A stretch of DNA of 13,129 nucleotides from CAZAYB01 sp964489215 (GCA_964489215.1 CAZAYB010000062.1:1-13129); one strand, 5' to 3'; positions 6,518 through 13,129 are shown, numbered from the stretch's first letter. The notes: a model not told the origin generated them from the sequence alone. Program-made: numbers and translations.

Positions 6518-7444
6518 TTAATCTTTTAAGGCCGAATTGATTAGTATTTCGCAAACTTTTTCCAGAGCAATTCCCTTTTTTGCAGCTGATTTTGGAAAAA
6601 GAGAATGGCTCGTAAAACCCGGCATTGTGTTTATCTCAAGGACGACGGGCTTTTCCTGACTCATAATGAAGTCGACCCTCGCAAGATGCCTGCAATTAAG
6701 TACATTGAAACAGTTTAATGCGGTCTGATTTATTTTTTCAATTTGTTTTTTATCTGTTATCGTGTCGAAGATGTATTGAGTGTCGCTTTCGATATATTTA
6801 GCGTTATAGTCGTAGAAACCTGTTCTTGACCGAATTTCAATAATCGGCAGAGGCTTTTTTCCAAGTATGCCCACAGTTATTTCTCTGCCTGAGATGAACT
6901 CTTCGACCATTGTTTTTCCGAACCTTTTCTGGCATTTTACAGCAGCAGCAGCAGCAAATTCTGCACCTCTTACAATCTCAACACCAACGCTGCTTCCCTG
7001 CATTGCAGGTTTTACGACAAAATGTTCGCCTTTGTCAGCTAAATCTTTCATGAGGTTTTGGAAATCGGTTTTTTCATCAACGACGCTGTGCCGGGGAATT
7101 GGTATATTATTATTTTGCCAGATTTTTTTGCAATCTGTTTTGTCGAACGCGATCTTGCTTGCTTTTGAGCCTGAGCCTACGAATTTGAGTTTTTTATCTT
7201 CCATTATTTTTTGGATCTGGCCGTCTTCTCCGAATGAGCCGTGCAGGGCTGGAAAGAACACGTCAATCGAGCTGTCATCCAGAATAGAAAGGTTTTCCGG
7301 GGTTATGTCTGAAGTTACGACATCAAATCCAGCGTTTTTGCATCCGCCCGCAATGGTTTGACCGGTCTGTAAGCTTACCTGTCTTTCCTGTCCGATACCG
7401 CCTGCGAGCACTGCGATTTTGATTTTTGATTTTTTTTCAGGCAA
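6518..7444 (-). CDS. ddl: D-alanine--D-alanine ligase
   Basis: This 308-residue ATP-grasp enzyme joins two D-alanines in the cytoplasm for the peptidoglycan stem peptide. The N-terminal domain carries GGIGQERQVSL (15-25, with the substrate-binding Glu20; Gly18 sits where Ser is common) and HGSFGEDG (68-75). The ATP-grasp core has VVKPAMQGSSVGV (143-155) and EEFISGREITVGI (181-193). The omega loop FYDYNAKY (210-217) has the tyrosines typical of D-Ala-D-Ala rather than D-Ala-D-Lac ligases. ARVDF (255-259) and LEINTMPG (269-276) hold the Mg-binding Asp258, Glu270 and Asn272. It is full length. The only plausible start is the TTG at 7444, because the first beta strand (KIKIAVLAGG) begins eight residues later; there is no Shine-Dalgarno, only an A8 run. 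The gene is in the same frame as murB, separated by TAA and three codons. Confidence 0.95.
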   Translation of the reverse strand: MPEKKSKIKIAVLAGGIGQERQVSLQTGQTIAGGCKNAGFDVVTSDITPENLSILDDSSIDVFFPALHGSFGEDGQIQKIMEDKKLKFVGSGSKASKIAFDKTDCKKIWQNNNIPIPRHSVVDEKTDFQNLMKDLADKGEHFVVKPAMQGSSVGVEIVRGAEFAAAAAVKCQKRFGKTMVEEFISGREITVGILGKKPLPIIEIRSRTGFYDYNAKYIESDTQYIFDTITDKKQIEKINQTALNCFNVLNCRHLARVDFIMSQEKPVVLEINTMPGFTSHSLFPKSAAKKGIALEKVCEILINSALKD

Positions 7445-7453
7445 TTTTTTTTG

Positions 7454-8332
7454 TTACCAGATTTCTATTTCCAGTTCCAGTTCAATATCGAATTTCTCGC
7501 TAACCCTTTCCCTGACTGCATCAATCAGTCTTGTAACATCCGCACTGGGGCATTGGGGTTCAGTTATTATGAAATTCGCGTGCTTTTCGCTTATCTTGGC
7601 TTTGCCGATCTGAAGTCCTTTAAGGCCTGTTCTGTCGATAATTGCACCTGCTGAGAGGCTTCTTGGATTTTTGAAAACACAACCTGCGTTCCTTGCATTT
7701 AAGGGCTGGCTGTTCTTTTTGTATATCCAGATTTCCTTTACCTGTCTGAGCATCTGGTCGGGGTCCGATTCGTACAGTGTCATTTTGGCCTGGAGTATGC
7801 ACTTTGCCGTAATATTTACGTTCCTGTAGTTGAAGACAAGCTCCGGCTTTTCCTTGGTGTATGTGTTGCCTTGTGCGTCCATAAGTGTTACACTGTCAAC
7901 TACCGCTCCTATATCTCCGAATTTACCTCCAGCGTTCATTCGCACCGCACCGCCCACTGAGCCGGGTATGCCAGTGAGGCATTCTATTCCGCCCAGCCCT
8001 TTTCTTACAGTTTCCAGTACCAGTGTGCTCAGATTGGCTCCTGCTGAGGCAGTTACCCTGTTGTCTTCTATCTCATAGCCCGTGAAAGCTTCGTGGTCCA
8101 GTTTTATAACTGCACCTTTCACTCCCTGGTCGCTTATGAGCAGATTCGACCCGAAGCCCAGTATCTTTATGTCAATCTGATTTTCGTTACACCTTTTTAT
8201 CACTTCTGCGAGTTGCTCTGTGGTTGTTGGTGTAATGAAATACTGAGCTGGTCCTCCTATTCCGAACCAGGTATAGTCTTTTAATTGGTGATCCTTTTTA
8301 ATTATTTTTTCCAAGCCATTGAATATATTCAT
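7454..8332 (-). CDS. murB: UDP-N-acetylenolpyruvoylglucosamine reductase
   Basis: This 292-residue FAD enzyme reduces UDP-GlcNAc-enolpyruvate with NADPH to UDP-MurNAc, the second committed step of peptidoglycan precursor synthesis. FAD-binding elements are YTWFGIGG (20-27), LGFGSNLLISD (58-68) and GIPGSVGGAVRMNAGG (121-136). FNYRN (167-171) carries the conserved active-site Tyr and Arg. AGCVFKNP (216-223) is the catalytic-loop motif; Cys218 stands where E. coli MurB has its proton-donating Ser229. The length and the lack of the extra C-terminal insert indicate a type II MurB. The start is the ATG at 8332, which has GGAAGG six bases upstream inside the murC 3' end; the ATG at 8353 would add seven residues and lacks a properly spaced site. 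It overlaps murC by 35 bases, suggesting translational coupling. Confidence 0.95.
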   Translation of the reverse strand: MNIFNGLEKIIKKDHQLKDYTWFGIGGPAQYFITPTTTEQLAEVIKRCNENQIDIKILGFGSNLLISDQGVKGAVIKLDHEAFTGYEIEDNRVTASAGANLSTLVLETVRKGLGGIECLTGIPGSVGGAVRMNAGGKFGDIGAVVDSVTLMDAQGNTYTKEKPELVFNYRNVNITAKCILQAKMTLYESDPDQMLRQVKEIWIYKKNSQPLNARNAGCVFKNPRSLSAGAIIDRTGLKGLQIGKAKISEKHANFIITEPQCPSADVTRLIDAVRERVSEKFDIELELEIEIW

Positions 8333-9770
8333 CTGCAACCTTCCATACATCACCTGCGCCCATTGTGACGACCAGATGGCCGGGGCGTACGTTATCTTTA
8401 AGATGTTCTACTATATCCCTAAAATCATTAATAAACAATGCTTCGCTATTGAAAGATTTAATTTTCTCTGTAAGTTTTTCGGAATTTACCAAATCTTTAC
8501 TTTGCTCAGTATCTCTGACAAAATAAATTTCCGGCACTATTGTAGTATCACAAAGCTTAAAGCTTTGAGCGAAATCATCAAGTAAAAATCTTGTCCTGCT
8601 GTACTGATGAGGCTGAAAAATACACCATATTTTGTCTGGGGCGTACTTTTGTCGGATGGCCTTTAAGCTTGCCCGTATTTCTGTGGGGTGGTGGGCGTAA
8701 TCGTCCAGTATTGTTATTCCGTTTATAAAGGCTTTTTGCATAAGCCGGCGATCCATTCCGCTAAACTGACCTATGAAAGGTATGATCTTTTTAATGTCGA
8801 CTCCCAAAGCCCAGGCCCCGGCAATTACCGCTATGGCGTTTTGTATGTTATGAATACCAGGCAGTTGCGTCGATATGCCTTTTTCGATGAGATTATTATC
8901 CTGGTAAAAATCGAAAGCAGTCTGGTCTCTTTCAAGCCTGATTTTCTTTGCAGAAAAGTTATAGTCACCTTCGATACCGAATGTTAATATTTTCCGGTCC
9001 TGCTCGATAGCATTTGTTATATCGAGTGCGTTTTTGTCATCGGCGTTTATTACAATAGTGGATTCTCGATTTGTTCCTGAGGCAAATTCTGCAAAGGCTT
9101 TTTTAATGTGCTCAAGGTCCTTATAGTAATCAAGGTGGTCCTGTTCTATGTTGAGTATAACTGCGACATTCGGATGCAGATTCAGGAAGCTTTTGTCATA
9201 TTCGCAGGCCTCTACGATGAAATATTCTGAGTTATCGACAGCACTGTTTTCGCTGAGTTGAATAATGTCTGCACCGATGATATAGTTTGGCTTAAGTTGT
9301 GCTTTGCTCATTACGTATGCCAGCCAGCCGGTGGTAGTGCTTTTTCCATGGGTACCGCAGACAGCGATAGAGTTGTAATGGTCTATTATTCGACCGAGCA
9401 TCGAGGCGTATTTTGTGATATTGAGACCTTGTTTAAGCGCCGAAATTAGCTCCGGGTTGTGCTCGGGTATAGCTGCTGAGATGATTACTTCAGTGTCAGG
9501 GTCGAAATTGCGGGCCGAATGTCCAATTTGTATATCAGCACCGGCCTGATTAAGTTTGTCTGTTACTGCAGTTGCAGTCATGTCAGAGCCGGTTACATCA
9601 GCACCGTTTGCCATAAGAACTTTAGCAAGTCCGCTGAGACCGATTCCTCCAGCTCCTATCAGGTGGAACTTTTTTGTCCTGAGGACTTTGGCGGCCGAAG
9701 CTTTATTCATCTGATTCCTGGTAATATTTTCCGAAATTTCCGGGTATGGAATATTTAACTGATTCATCAT
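8298..9770 (-). CDS. murC: UDP-N-acetylmuramate--L-alanine ligase
   Basis: This 490-residue cytoplasmic Mur ligase adds L-Ala to UDP-MurNAc using ATP. The N-terminal Rossmann domain has FHLIGAGGIGLSGLA (35-49). The central ATPase domain has the P-loop GTHGKSTTT (139-147), EACEYDKSFLNLHP (187-200) and NIEQDHLDYY (207-216). HNIQNAIA (307-314) leads into the C-terminal domain with DDYAHHPTE (356-364), FQPHQYSRT (385-393) and MGAGDVW (470-476). All Mur ligase motifs are intact. There is an N-terminal extension of about 30 residues before the Rossmann fold, longer than in typical MurC. On the minus strand AAGGA lies three bases before the first ATG and six before the second, so Met2 is the likelier start. 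The gene heads the murC-murB-ddl-ftsQ-lipoprotein unit and diverges from the sigma factor gene. Confidence 0.96.
   Translation of the reverse strand: MMNQLNIPYPEISENITRNQMNKASAAKVLRTKKFHLIGAGGIGLSGLAKVLMANGADVTGSDMTATAVTDKLNQAGADIQIGHSARNFDPDTEVIISAAIPEHNPELISALKQGLNITKYASMLGRIIDHYNSIAVCGTHGKSTTTGWLAYVMSKAQLKPNYIIGADIIQLSENSAVDNSEYFIVEACEYDKSFLNLHPNVAVILNIEQDHLDYYKDLEHIKKAFAEFASGTNRESTIVINADDKNALDITNAIEQDRKILTFGIEGDYNFSAKKIRLERDQTAFDFYQDNNLIEKGISTQLPGIHNIQNAIAVIAGAWALGVDIKKIIPFIGQFSGMDRRLMQKAFINGITILDDYAHHPTEIRASLKAIRQKYAPDKIWCIFQPHQYSRTRFLLDDFAQSFKLCDTTIVPEIYFVRDTEQSKDLVNSEKLTEKIKSFNSEALFINDFRDIVEHLKDNVRPGHLVVTMGAGDVWKVADEYIQWLGKNN
8339..8344 (-). promoter_or_regulatory. Ribosome binding site GGAAGG inside murC for murB
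   Basis: On the minus strand GGAAGG ends six bases before the murB ATG at 8332. It lies within the murC coding region and decides between two in-frame ATGs. Confidence 0.7.
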
Positions 9771-9823
9771 TCATCCTTGAAACTTAATGCTTCCTTTTAC
9801 GAATAGGTCGAAGGCAAAATAGG

Positions 9824-9852
9824 ATTTTAGTTTAAAATCTCGTAATCTGCAA
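9824..9852 (-). promoter_or_regulatory. Candidate promoter of the murC operon
   Basis: On the minus strand TTGCAG (9847-9852) is separated by 17 bases from TAAAAT (9824-9829), which matches five of six -10 bases. Only three of six -35 bases match. Transcription would start near 9817, giving a leader of about 47 bases. Confidence 0.4.
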
Positions 9853-9919
9853 GAAAAGTGCGCTGTTTTTTTTAGCTTCGCTGCTTTTTTGCAATAAATA
9901 AGCAATGCCTGATTATTTT

Positions 9920-9965
9920 AACCGGAGCTGTTAAGGCTGTTATATCTGGCGGTTTTTGTTTTTTT
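9920..9965 (+). terminator. Terminator-like hairpin with T-tract upstream of the sigma gene
   Basis: AACCG (9920-9924) pairs with CGGTT (9950-9954), with a possible inner CCGGA/TCTGG alternative, and is followed by five Ts, a G and seven Ts (9953-9965). The T-tract is convincing, but the stem is short and the loop long. Nothing annotated on the plus strand lies just upstream, so it could end a small RNA, act as an attenuator in a long sigma leader, or be chance. The rest of the 300-bp region 9771-10070 holds the candidate murC and sigma promoters and no open reading frame I trust. Confidence 0.28.
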
Positions 9966-10022
9966 ACCCAGTTTAACTTAGTTAATTGAAAAAAATACGT
10001 AACACCAACCAGAAATATGGAC

Positions 10023-10028
10023 TATAAT
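10023..10028 (+). promoter_or_regulatory. Candidate -10 element of the sigma factor gene
   Basis: A perfect TATAAT lies 42 bases before the ATG. At the standard distance upstream is TAACAC (10000-10005), a poor sigma-70 -35. The GTAAC core there resembles the AAC of many ECF -35 elements, so recognition by an alternative sigma, possibly itself, is conceivable. Confidence 0.4.
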
Positions 10029-10070
10029 GTTGAAAAAAGACGTTGTTAGTCAGTTTTTAAGGGTTTTTGG

Positions 10071-10913
10071 ATGAATTATGTTCAATTAGTAAATCAAGCT
10101 CGACAGGGCGACCAGAATAGTATGGATCAGCTTGCTGTTGTTGCTCAGGGCAGGCTTAGCAACTATATATACAGATTGACCCTCGATCAGGACCTGGCTC
10201 AGGACATACTTCAGGAGACACTTTTGGAGATGGTCAGTTCTCTGGGGAGGCTTCGTGATGTAAATAAGTTCTGGCCTTGGATATTCAGGACCGCTTTGGG
10301 TAAGGTTCAGCATCATTACCGTGATGTTAAGCGTCAGCAGGAGGCACACCTTTCGCTGCTTGAACAGAAGAATATTTTGAAGAAGACAGCTGATGAGTAT
10401 GGCGAAGGTTTGAATGGACTTATCAGGCAGGAGCTCGCCGAGGCGATTTACGCTGGTATGAAAAAGCTTAAGCTCAGATATCGTACAATTATTGCACTTA
10501 GATGTTTTGAAAAACTTTCTTATGAGCAGATATCGGAAACTATGAAGCTTAAAAGTGAAATTCAGGCGAGGGTTTTGTTTTTTCGTGCCAAAAAGTCTCT
10601 TAAAAAGAATCTTGCTTATCAGGGTTACAACAAGAAGATCCTGATAACTGCGCTCGGTCTTTTCGGTCTTATAACAACTCAAAGTAAAGTTGCATCAGCA
10701 GCTACTGCGGTTAATGCTGCCAGTCTTGAAACAGGCGCATCGGCAGCTTTTGTGGGTACGGTTTTTTCCAAGACAGGGGCATCTGTAAGTGCTTTGGCGG
10801 GTATGGCAGCGGTGCATATTACGCTTGAGGATGTGGTGATGTATACAGGTTTCATGTTGTTTTTTGTGTTTTTGCTGGCAGTTTTTTATCTGCCCGCTCT
10901 GGCACGTAAATAA
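10071..10913 (+). CDS. ECF-type sigma factor with C-terminal membrane tail
   Basis: This 280-residue protein consists of a sigma-70 family core and a membrane extension. Region 2 spans about 5-90, with the characteristic LAQDILQETLLEMVSSL (42-58) and FWPWIFRTALGKVQHHYRD (67-85) helices that bind core polymerase and the -10 element. Region 4 spans about 122-180, with LKLRYRTIIALRCFEKLSYEQI (133-154), a helix-turn-helix for -35 recognition. There is no sigma region 3. After residue 187 there is a hydrophobic segment (about 189-202), an Ala/Ser/Gly-rich linker with a repeated TGAS motif (221-224 and 235-238), and a strong membrane helix (about 254-275) ending in a short basic tail. Planctomycetes are known for many ECF sigma factors with C-terminal extensions. 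The start has AAGGG seven bases upstream. No anti-sigma gene is adjacent, so membrane tethering in cis may replace one. Confidence 0.85.
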   Translation: MNYVQLVNQARQGDQNSMDQLAVVAQGRLSNYIYRLTLDQDLAQDILQETLLEMVSSLGRLRDVNKFWPWIFRTALGKVQHHYRDVKRQQEAHLSLLEQKNILKKTADEYGEGLNGLIRQELAEAIYAGMKKLKLRYRTIIALRCFEKLSYEQISETMKLKSEIQARVLFFRAKKSLKKNLAYQGYNKKILITALGLFGLITTQSKVASAATAVNAASLETGASAAFVGTVFSKTGASVSALAGMAAVHITLEDVVMYTGFMLFFVFLLAVFYLPALARK

Positions 10914-10925
10914 GTCCATTTTACA

Positions 10926-10942
10926 GCATCTTACGTAGATGC
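10926..10942 (+). other. Perfect small hairpin after the sigma gene
   Basis: GCATCT (10926-10931) and AGATGC (10937-10942) form a six-bp perfect stem with a five-base loop, 13 bases after the stop. No T-tract follows. It may protect the mRNA end or be part of the termination region. Confidence 0.4.
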
Positions 10943-10961
10943 AGTCATCAGACAGAGAGAG

Positions 10962-11001
10962 GTCGGCTATTTCCGGACAGCCGGCTTTTCTCTATTTTTT
11001 T
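10962..11001 (+). terminator. Intrinsic terminator of the sigma factor gene
   Basis: GTCGGCT (10962-10968) pairs with AGCCGGC (10979-10985) through seven bp with one G-T pair around a ten-base loop. It is followed by TTTT, a short CT stretch and seven Ts (10995-11001). Flanking AGAGA and TCTCT can extend the stem. On the opposite strand there is no T-tract, so it does not serve the convergent U32-family gene. Confidence 0.7.
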
Positions 11002-11017
11002 GAACAGCGTTTTCGAA

Positions 11018-12214
11018 TCAGTCTTTAATTCTTCTGAGGATAGAAAACGGTTTGAGTTTGTCTTCAAGCACAAGAAATTGTGAGTTGGTTACTGTGGAAA
11101 GTTTTTTGTTGTCGGTTGTACGCAGTATTGAAGGGGTTGTGATATTTTTTAGTGAACCGTCCGGGCACAGAACCTCGAGTTGATCGTTTGCCGAGATGTT
11201 ATTTCTGACTTCTACCACGGATTGGCCCATGTGCTCTTGCTGTAAAATATTTCCGACGAAGACAGAGTCAGCGTTTGAGATACTGTTGCCGGTGGAGTAG
11301 TCATCCTGCTGGAAACAGCCTTTTATGAATCCGTCTGTATAGCCTCGGTTTGCCACTCTGTCAAGAAGCATTTGTATAGTTTGGCTGTTAAGTTTTCTGC
11401 CATCAAGCAATTGTCTGTAAAGAGCAACTGTTGAGGCGATGTAGTGGATAGATTTCATTCTGCCTTCAATTTTCAGTGAGTCTATTGGTCTGTTTTTCAG
11501 TTTTTCTATCCAGTTGTAAAGTGCCAGATCCTTGCAGTTGAACAGGTAGAGTCCTCTGCTGTCTTCTGTTGCGGGATAGTACTGGTTTGGTCGTTTTTCT
11601 TCCACTATACTGTATTGATATCTGCACGGATGTTTGCAGCTTCCCCGGTTTGCCCGGTGTCCTGTCATGTAGTCGCTTATTGCGCATCTTCCGGAGTATG
11701 AAAAGCAGACTGCTCCATGGATGAATACTTCCAGCTCAATTTGGCCTCTGCATTGATCTGCTGCCGTTTTAATCTGCTCGAAGGAAAGTTCCCTGGCCAG
11801 GTTTACTCTTTGTGCCCCGAACTTTTTATACGCCAGAGCGGTTTGTCCGCTTGTAGTGTTTGCCTGAGTGCTGACATGTATTTTTGCTTTGAGTCCGAGT
11901 TTACTTAAAATGTTGATTAATCCAAGGTCTGCAACTATAAGGGCATCGGCGTCTATTTTGTCAAGTTGCTTTGCGTAATCGATAAGCTCATCGTATTCAC
12001 CGGGAAAAGGATATATGTTCAGTGTAACGTATGCTTTTTTATTTCTTTCATGGAGGTATTCTATTGCCTTACTGGCGTCATCGAATGAAAAGTTCTTTGC
12101 GAAGTTTCTAAGCGAGCCGAACTCCATACCGAAGTAGACTGCGTCTGCGCCGTATTCTGCGGCGAATTTAAGTTTTTCCAGGCTTCCAGCCGGGGCGAGA
12201 AGTTCTGTATTCAT
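11018..12214 (-). CDS. trhP: U32-family tRNA wobble-uridine hydroxylase (TrhP type)
   Basis: This 398-residue protein carries the U32 'peptidase' label but matches TrhP (E. coli YegQ), which uses prephenate to hydroxylate U34 of certain tRNAs to ho5U. The N-terminal TIM-barrel half has LLAPAGSLEKLKFAAEYGADAVYFG (5-29). HGAVCFSYSGRC (166-177) and GSCKHPC (191-197) give four cysteines at 170, 177, 193 and 197, spaced CX6CX15CX3C as in YegQ, expected to hold an iron-sulfur cluster. FNCKDLALY (225-233), DSLKIEGRMKS (245-255) and VANRGYTDGF (287-296) follow in the family order. The C-terminal beta domain (about 315-398) is also like YegQ (453 residues). Other U32 members (RlhA, UbiU/V, collagenase-like PrtC) are less similar by eye. 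The ATG overlaps the stop of the upstream glycosyltransferase gene (ATGA), so the two are co-expressed. Confidence 0.82.
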   Translation of the reverse strand: MNTELLAPAGSLEKLKFAAEYGADAVYFGMEFGSLRNFAKNFSFDDASKAIEYLHERNKKAYVTLNIYPFPGEYDELIDYAKQLDKIDADALIVADLGLINILSKLGLKAKIHVSTQANTTSGQTALAYKKFGAQRVNLARELSFEQIKTAADQCRGQIELEVFIHGAVCFSYSGRCAISDYMTGHRANRGSCKHPCRYQYSIVEEKRPNQYYPATEDSRGLYLFNCKDLALYNWIEKLKNRPIDSLKIEGRMKSIHYIASTVALYRQLLDGRKLNSQTIQMLLDRVANRGYTDGFIKGCFQQDDYSTGNSISNADSVFVGNILQQEHMGQSVVEVRNNISANDQLEVLCPDGSLKNITTPSILRTTDNKKLSTVTNSQFLVLEDKLKPFSILRRIKD

Positions 12215-13129
12215 TTTGCGAGCCTTTCAATGGCTTTGTCCATATTATCTGCAGCTTGGGGCCAAAGGTAGTTGTTTGTGATACTCCGAAGTTGTTTTTC
12301 GTGTTTGCTCCAGAGTGTGTTATTGTTGTATTTATTTATTGTTTCGGAAATCTTTTTTGCAAGGCTTTCAGCTGTGCCTTTGTAGAAGAACTCAGGTTCA
12401 TGATTGAAAATCTCAGGATAGCTTAGTCGCTTTGGCAATATCGGCCAGGCACCTGCTCGAACAGCTTCGAGAACGGCAATTCCGAAGAATTCGTGGTTGG
12501 CGGTTGAAATTACTATGTCCGAGCATTGCAGAGCCTTTAGGTAGTCAGCTTTTGTTTTTTGATATCCCCAGATGTTGATTTTTTCAGCGAAATGCTCTTT
12601 TGCCCTGTTAAAAGCGGGGGGTACTTGGCGAAAACTTTCCCCGATGATATTGAGGGTGAAATGAGGCGTGGTTTTTTCCGCAATTTTCAAAGCATCGAAA
12701 AAAAGCTTTGGGTTTTTGTCGTGTTCCCATCTTGCGTTAAAGAGTATTGACGGTAAGCTGTTTTTCGTTTTTTTGGTCTTTATTTCATTTATCCCTGGCG
12801 AAAACACCTTTGATTTCCGGCCGATATCGTCAACGGCATCTAAGGGTTGATGATCAGGCATTTTTTTGAGAAACTCATCAAGAGCACAAAGAAAGTCTTC
12901 CTTATGGTAGTTGGAGTTGAACCATACCTGGTCGGCTGCTATTGCTGAGGTCATGTTTGTTACCCCGAACTGATAGTCTCTTTCAGATTCAAATCTGACC
13001 GGGTAGGTAAGCTGGTTTTCGTGAAAATATAAAACTCTTGGAAGTTTTTGTATATGATGATCTGCAAGGCCGATGAATTCGGCCAGATTCAGCATGTCAG
13101 AACAGAAAATGATATCGAATGAATTTGTC
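12211..13129 (-). CDS. DUF3524/GT4 glycosyltransferase, tRNA-queuosine mannosyltransferase family (5' end outside window)
   Basis: The visible 306 codons stay open to the right edge, beyond the ATG at 13095: FDIIFCSDMLNLAEF is in frame across it, so the true start lies outside. The N-terminal part carries DUF3524 hallmarks: a SDMLNLAEF strand, the YFHENQLTYP motif and a WFNSNYHKEDFL segment. The C-terminal half is a GT-B Rossmann domain with ILFNARWEHDKNP, LNIIGE and the nucleotide-sugar motif HEFFGIAVLEAVRAG, an EX7E pattern typical of retaining GT4 enzymes. The vertebrate member (GTDC1/QTMAN) attaches mannose to queuosine at position 34 of tRNA-Asp; bacterial members are named after it, but their substrate is less certain. 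The gene overlaps the TrhP-type gene by 4 bases. Its promoter lies outside the window. Confidence 0.83.
   Translation of the reverse strand, partial: TNSFDIIFCSDMLNLAEFIGLADHHIQKLPRVLYFHENQLTYPVRFESERDYQFGVTNMTSAIAADQVWFNSNYHKEDFLCALDEFLKKMPDHQPLDAVDDIGRKSKVFSPGINEIKTKKTKNSLPSILFNARWEHDKNPKLFFDALKIAEKTTPHFTLNIIGESFRQVPPAFNRAKEHFAEKINIWGYQKTKADYLKALQCSDIVISTANHEFFGIAVLEAVRAGAWPILPKRLSYPEIFNHEPEFFYKGTAESLAKKISETINKYNNNTLWSKHEKQLRSITNNYLWPQAADNMDKAIERLAK

Noticed and set aside
6867..7361. 164-codon plus-strand open frame
   Set aside because: It lies wholly antisense to ddl, which has all its catalytic motifs. The frame's Ser/Phe/Pro-rich composition is what a reversed coding frame gives, and it has no family motif.
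8333..8353. Longer murB start at 8353
   Set aside because: It has no well-spaced Shine-Dalgarno, whereas the ATG at 8332 has GGAAGG at six bases and fits the usual MurB N-terminus.
10086..10682. 198-codon minus-strand open frame
   Set aside because: It is antisense to the sigma factor core, where regions 2 and 4 are clear. It has no recognisable domain or ribosome binding site.
11018..12214. Calling the U32 gene a collagenase or protease
   Set aside because: The Cys spacing and the motif order match YegQ/TrhP, an RNA-modifying enzyme. No protease catalytic motif is evident.

Overview
The window is a bacterial chromosomal segment carrying housekeeping and regulatory genes, and nothing in it looks like a phage, transposon, CRISPR array, rRNA or tRNA gene. 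The best guess at the host is a Planctomycetota / PVC-group bacterium, possibly Phycisphaerae. This is an inference from three things: a short murC-murB-ddl-ftsQ cluster without the usual neighbouring division genes, an ECF-type sigma factor with a membrane-spanning tail, and a PadR/HAAS regulatory operon. The ten Ns at 3599-3608 show that this is a draft scaffold.

Layout. (1) 79-1515 (+): a YihY/BrkB-family membrane protein with a C-terminal winged-helix-like region. (2) 1552-2163 (-): a LysE/RhtB-type exporter, convergent with (1). (3) 2164-2308: a compact divergent control region. It has a strong sigma-70-type promoter facing right, a perfect 14-bp palindrome in that promoter's spacer, and an overlapping TATAAT facing left toward the exporter. 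(4) 2309-5136 (+): a tightly packed four-gene operon encoding a three-TM small membrane protein, a PadR-family repressor, a HAAS-domain single-TM protein with a large C-terminal beta-rich region, and a five-TM Yip1-like membrane protein. The function of the operon is unknown, and it is the best candidate in the window for an undescribed system. (5) 5138-9770 (-): murC, murB, ddl, ftsQ and a small Cys-rich lipoprotein, reading right to left. This set covers UDP-MurNAc-L-Ala and UDP-MurNAc formation, D-Ala-D-Ala synthesis and a divisome bitopic protein. (6) 9771-10070: a 300-bp divergent intergenic region with candidate promoters for murC and for the sigma gene and a hairpin followed by a T-tract. 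(7) 10071-10913 (+): the membrane-tailed sigma factor, followed by two hairpins, the second an intrinsic terminator. (8) 11018-13129 (-): a U32-family protein of the TrhP type (wobble-uridine hydroxylation) overlapping by 4 bp with a DUF3524/glycosyltransferase gene of the tRNA-queuosine mannosyltransferase family, which runs off the right edge.

How the genes work together. The murC-ftsQ block is one cell-wall and division transcription unit. The PadR operon probably controls itself through the palindrome and may also control the divergent exporter. The two genes at the right end would both act on nucleotide 34 of tRNA, which suggests a translation-tuning pair. Overlapping ATGA stop/start junctions recur at 2662-2665 and 12211-12214, and start choices could be refined with Shine-Dalgarno matches at murB, ftsQ, the lipoprotein and the Yip1-like gene.
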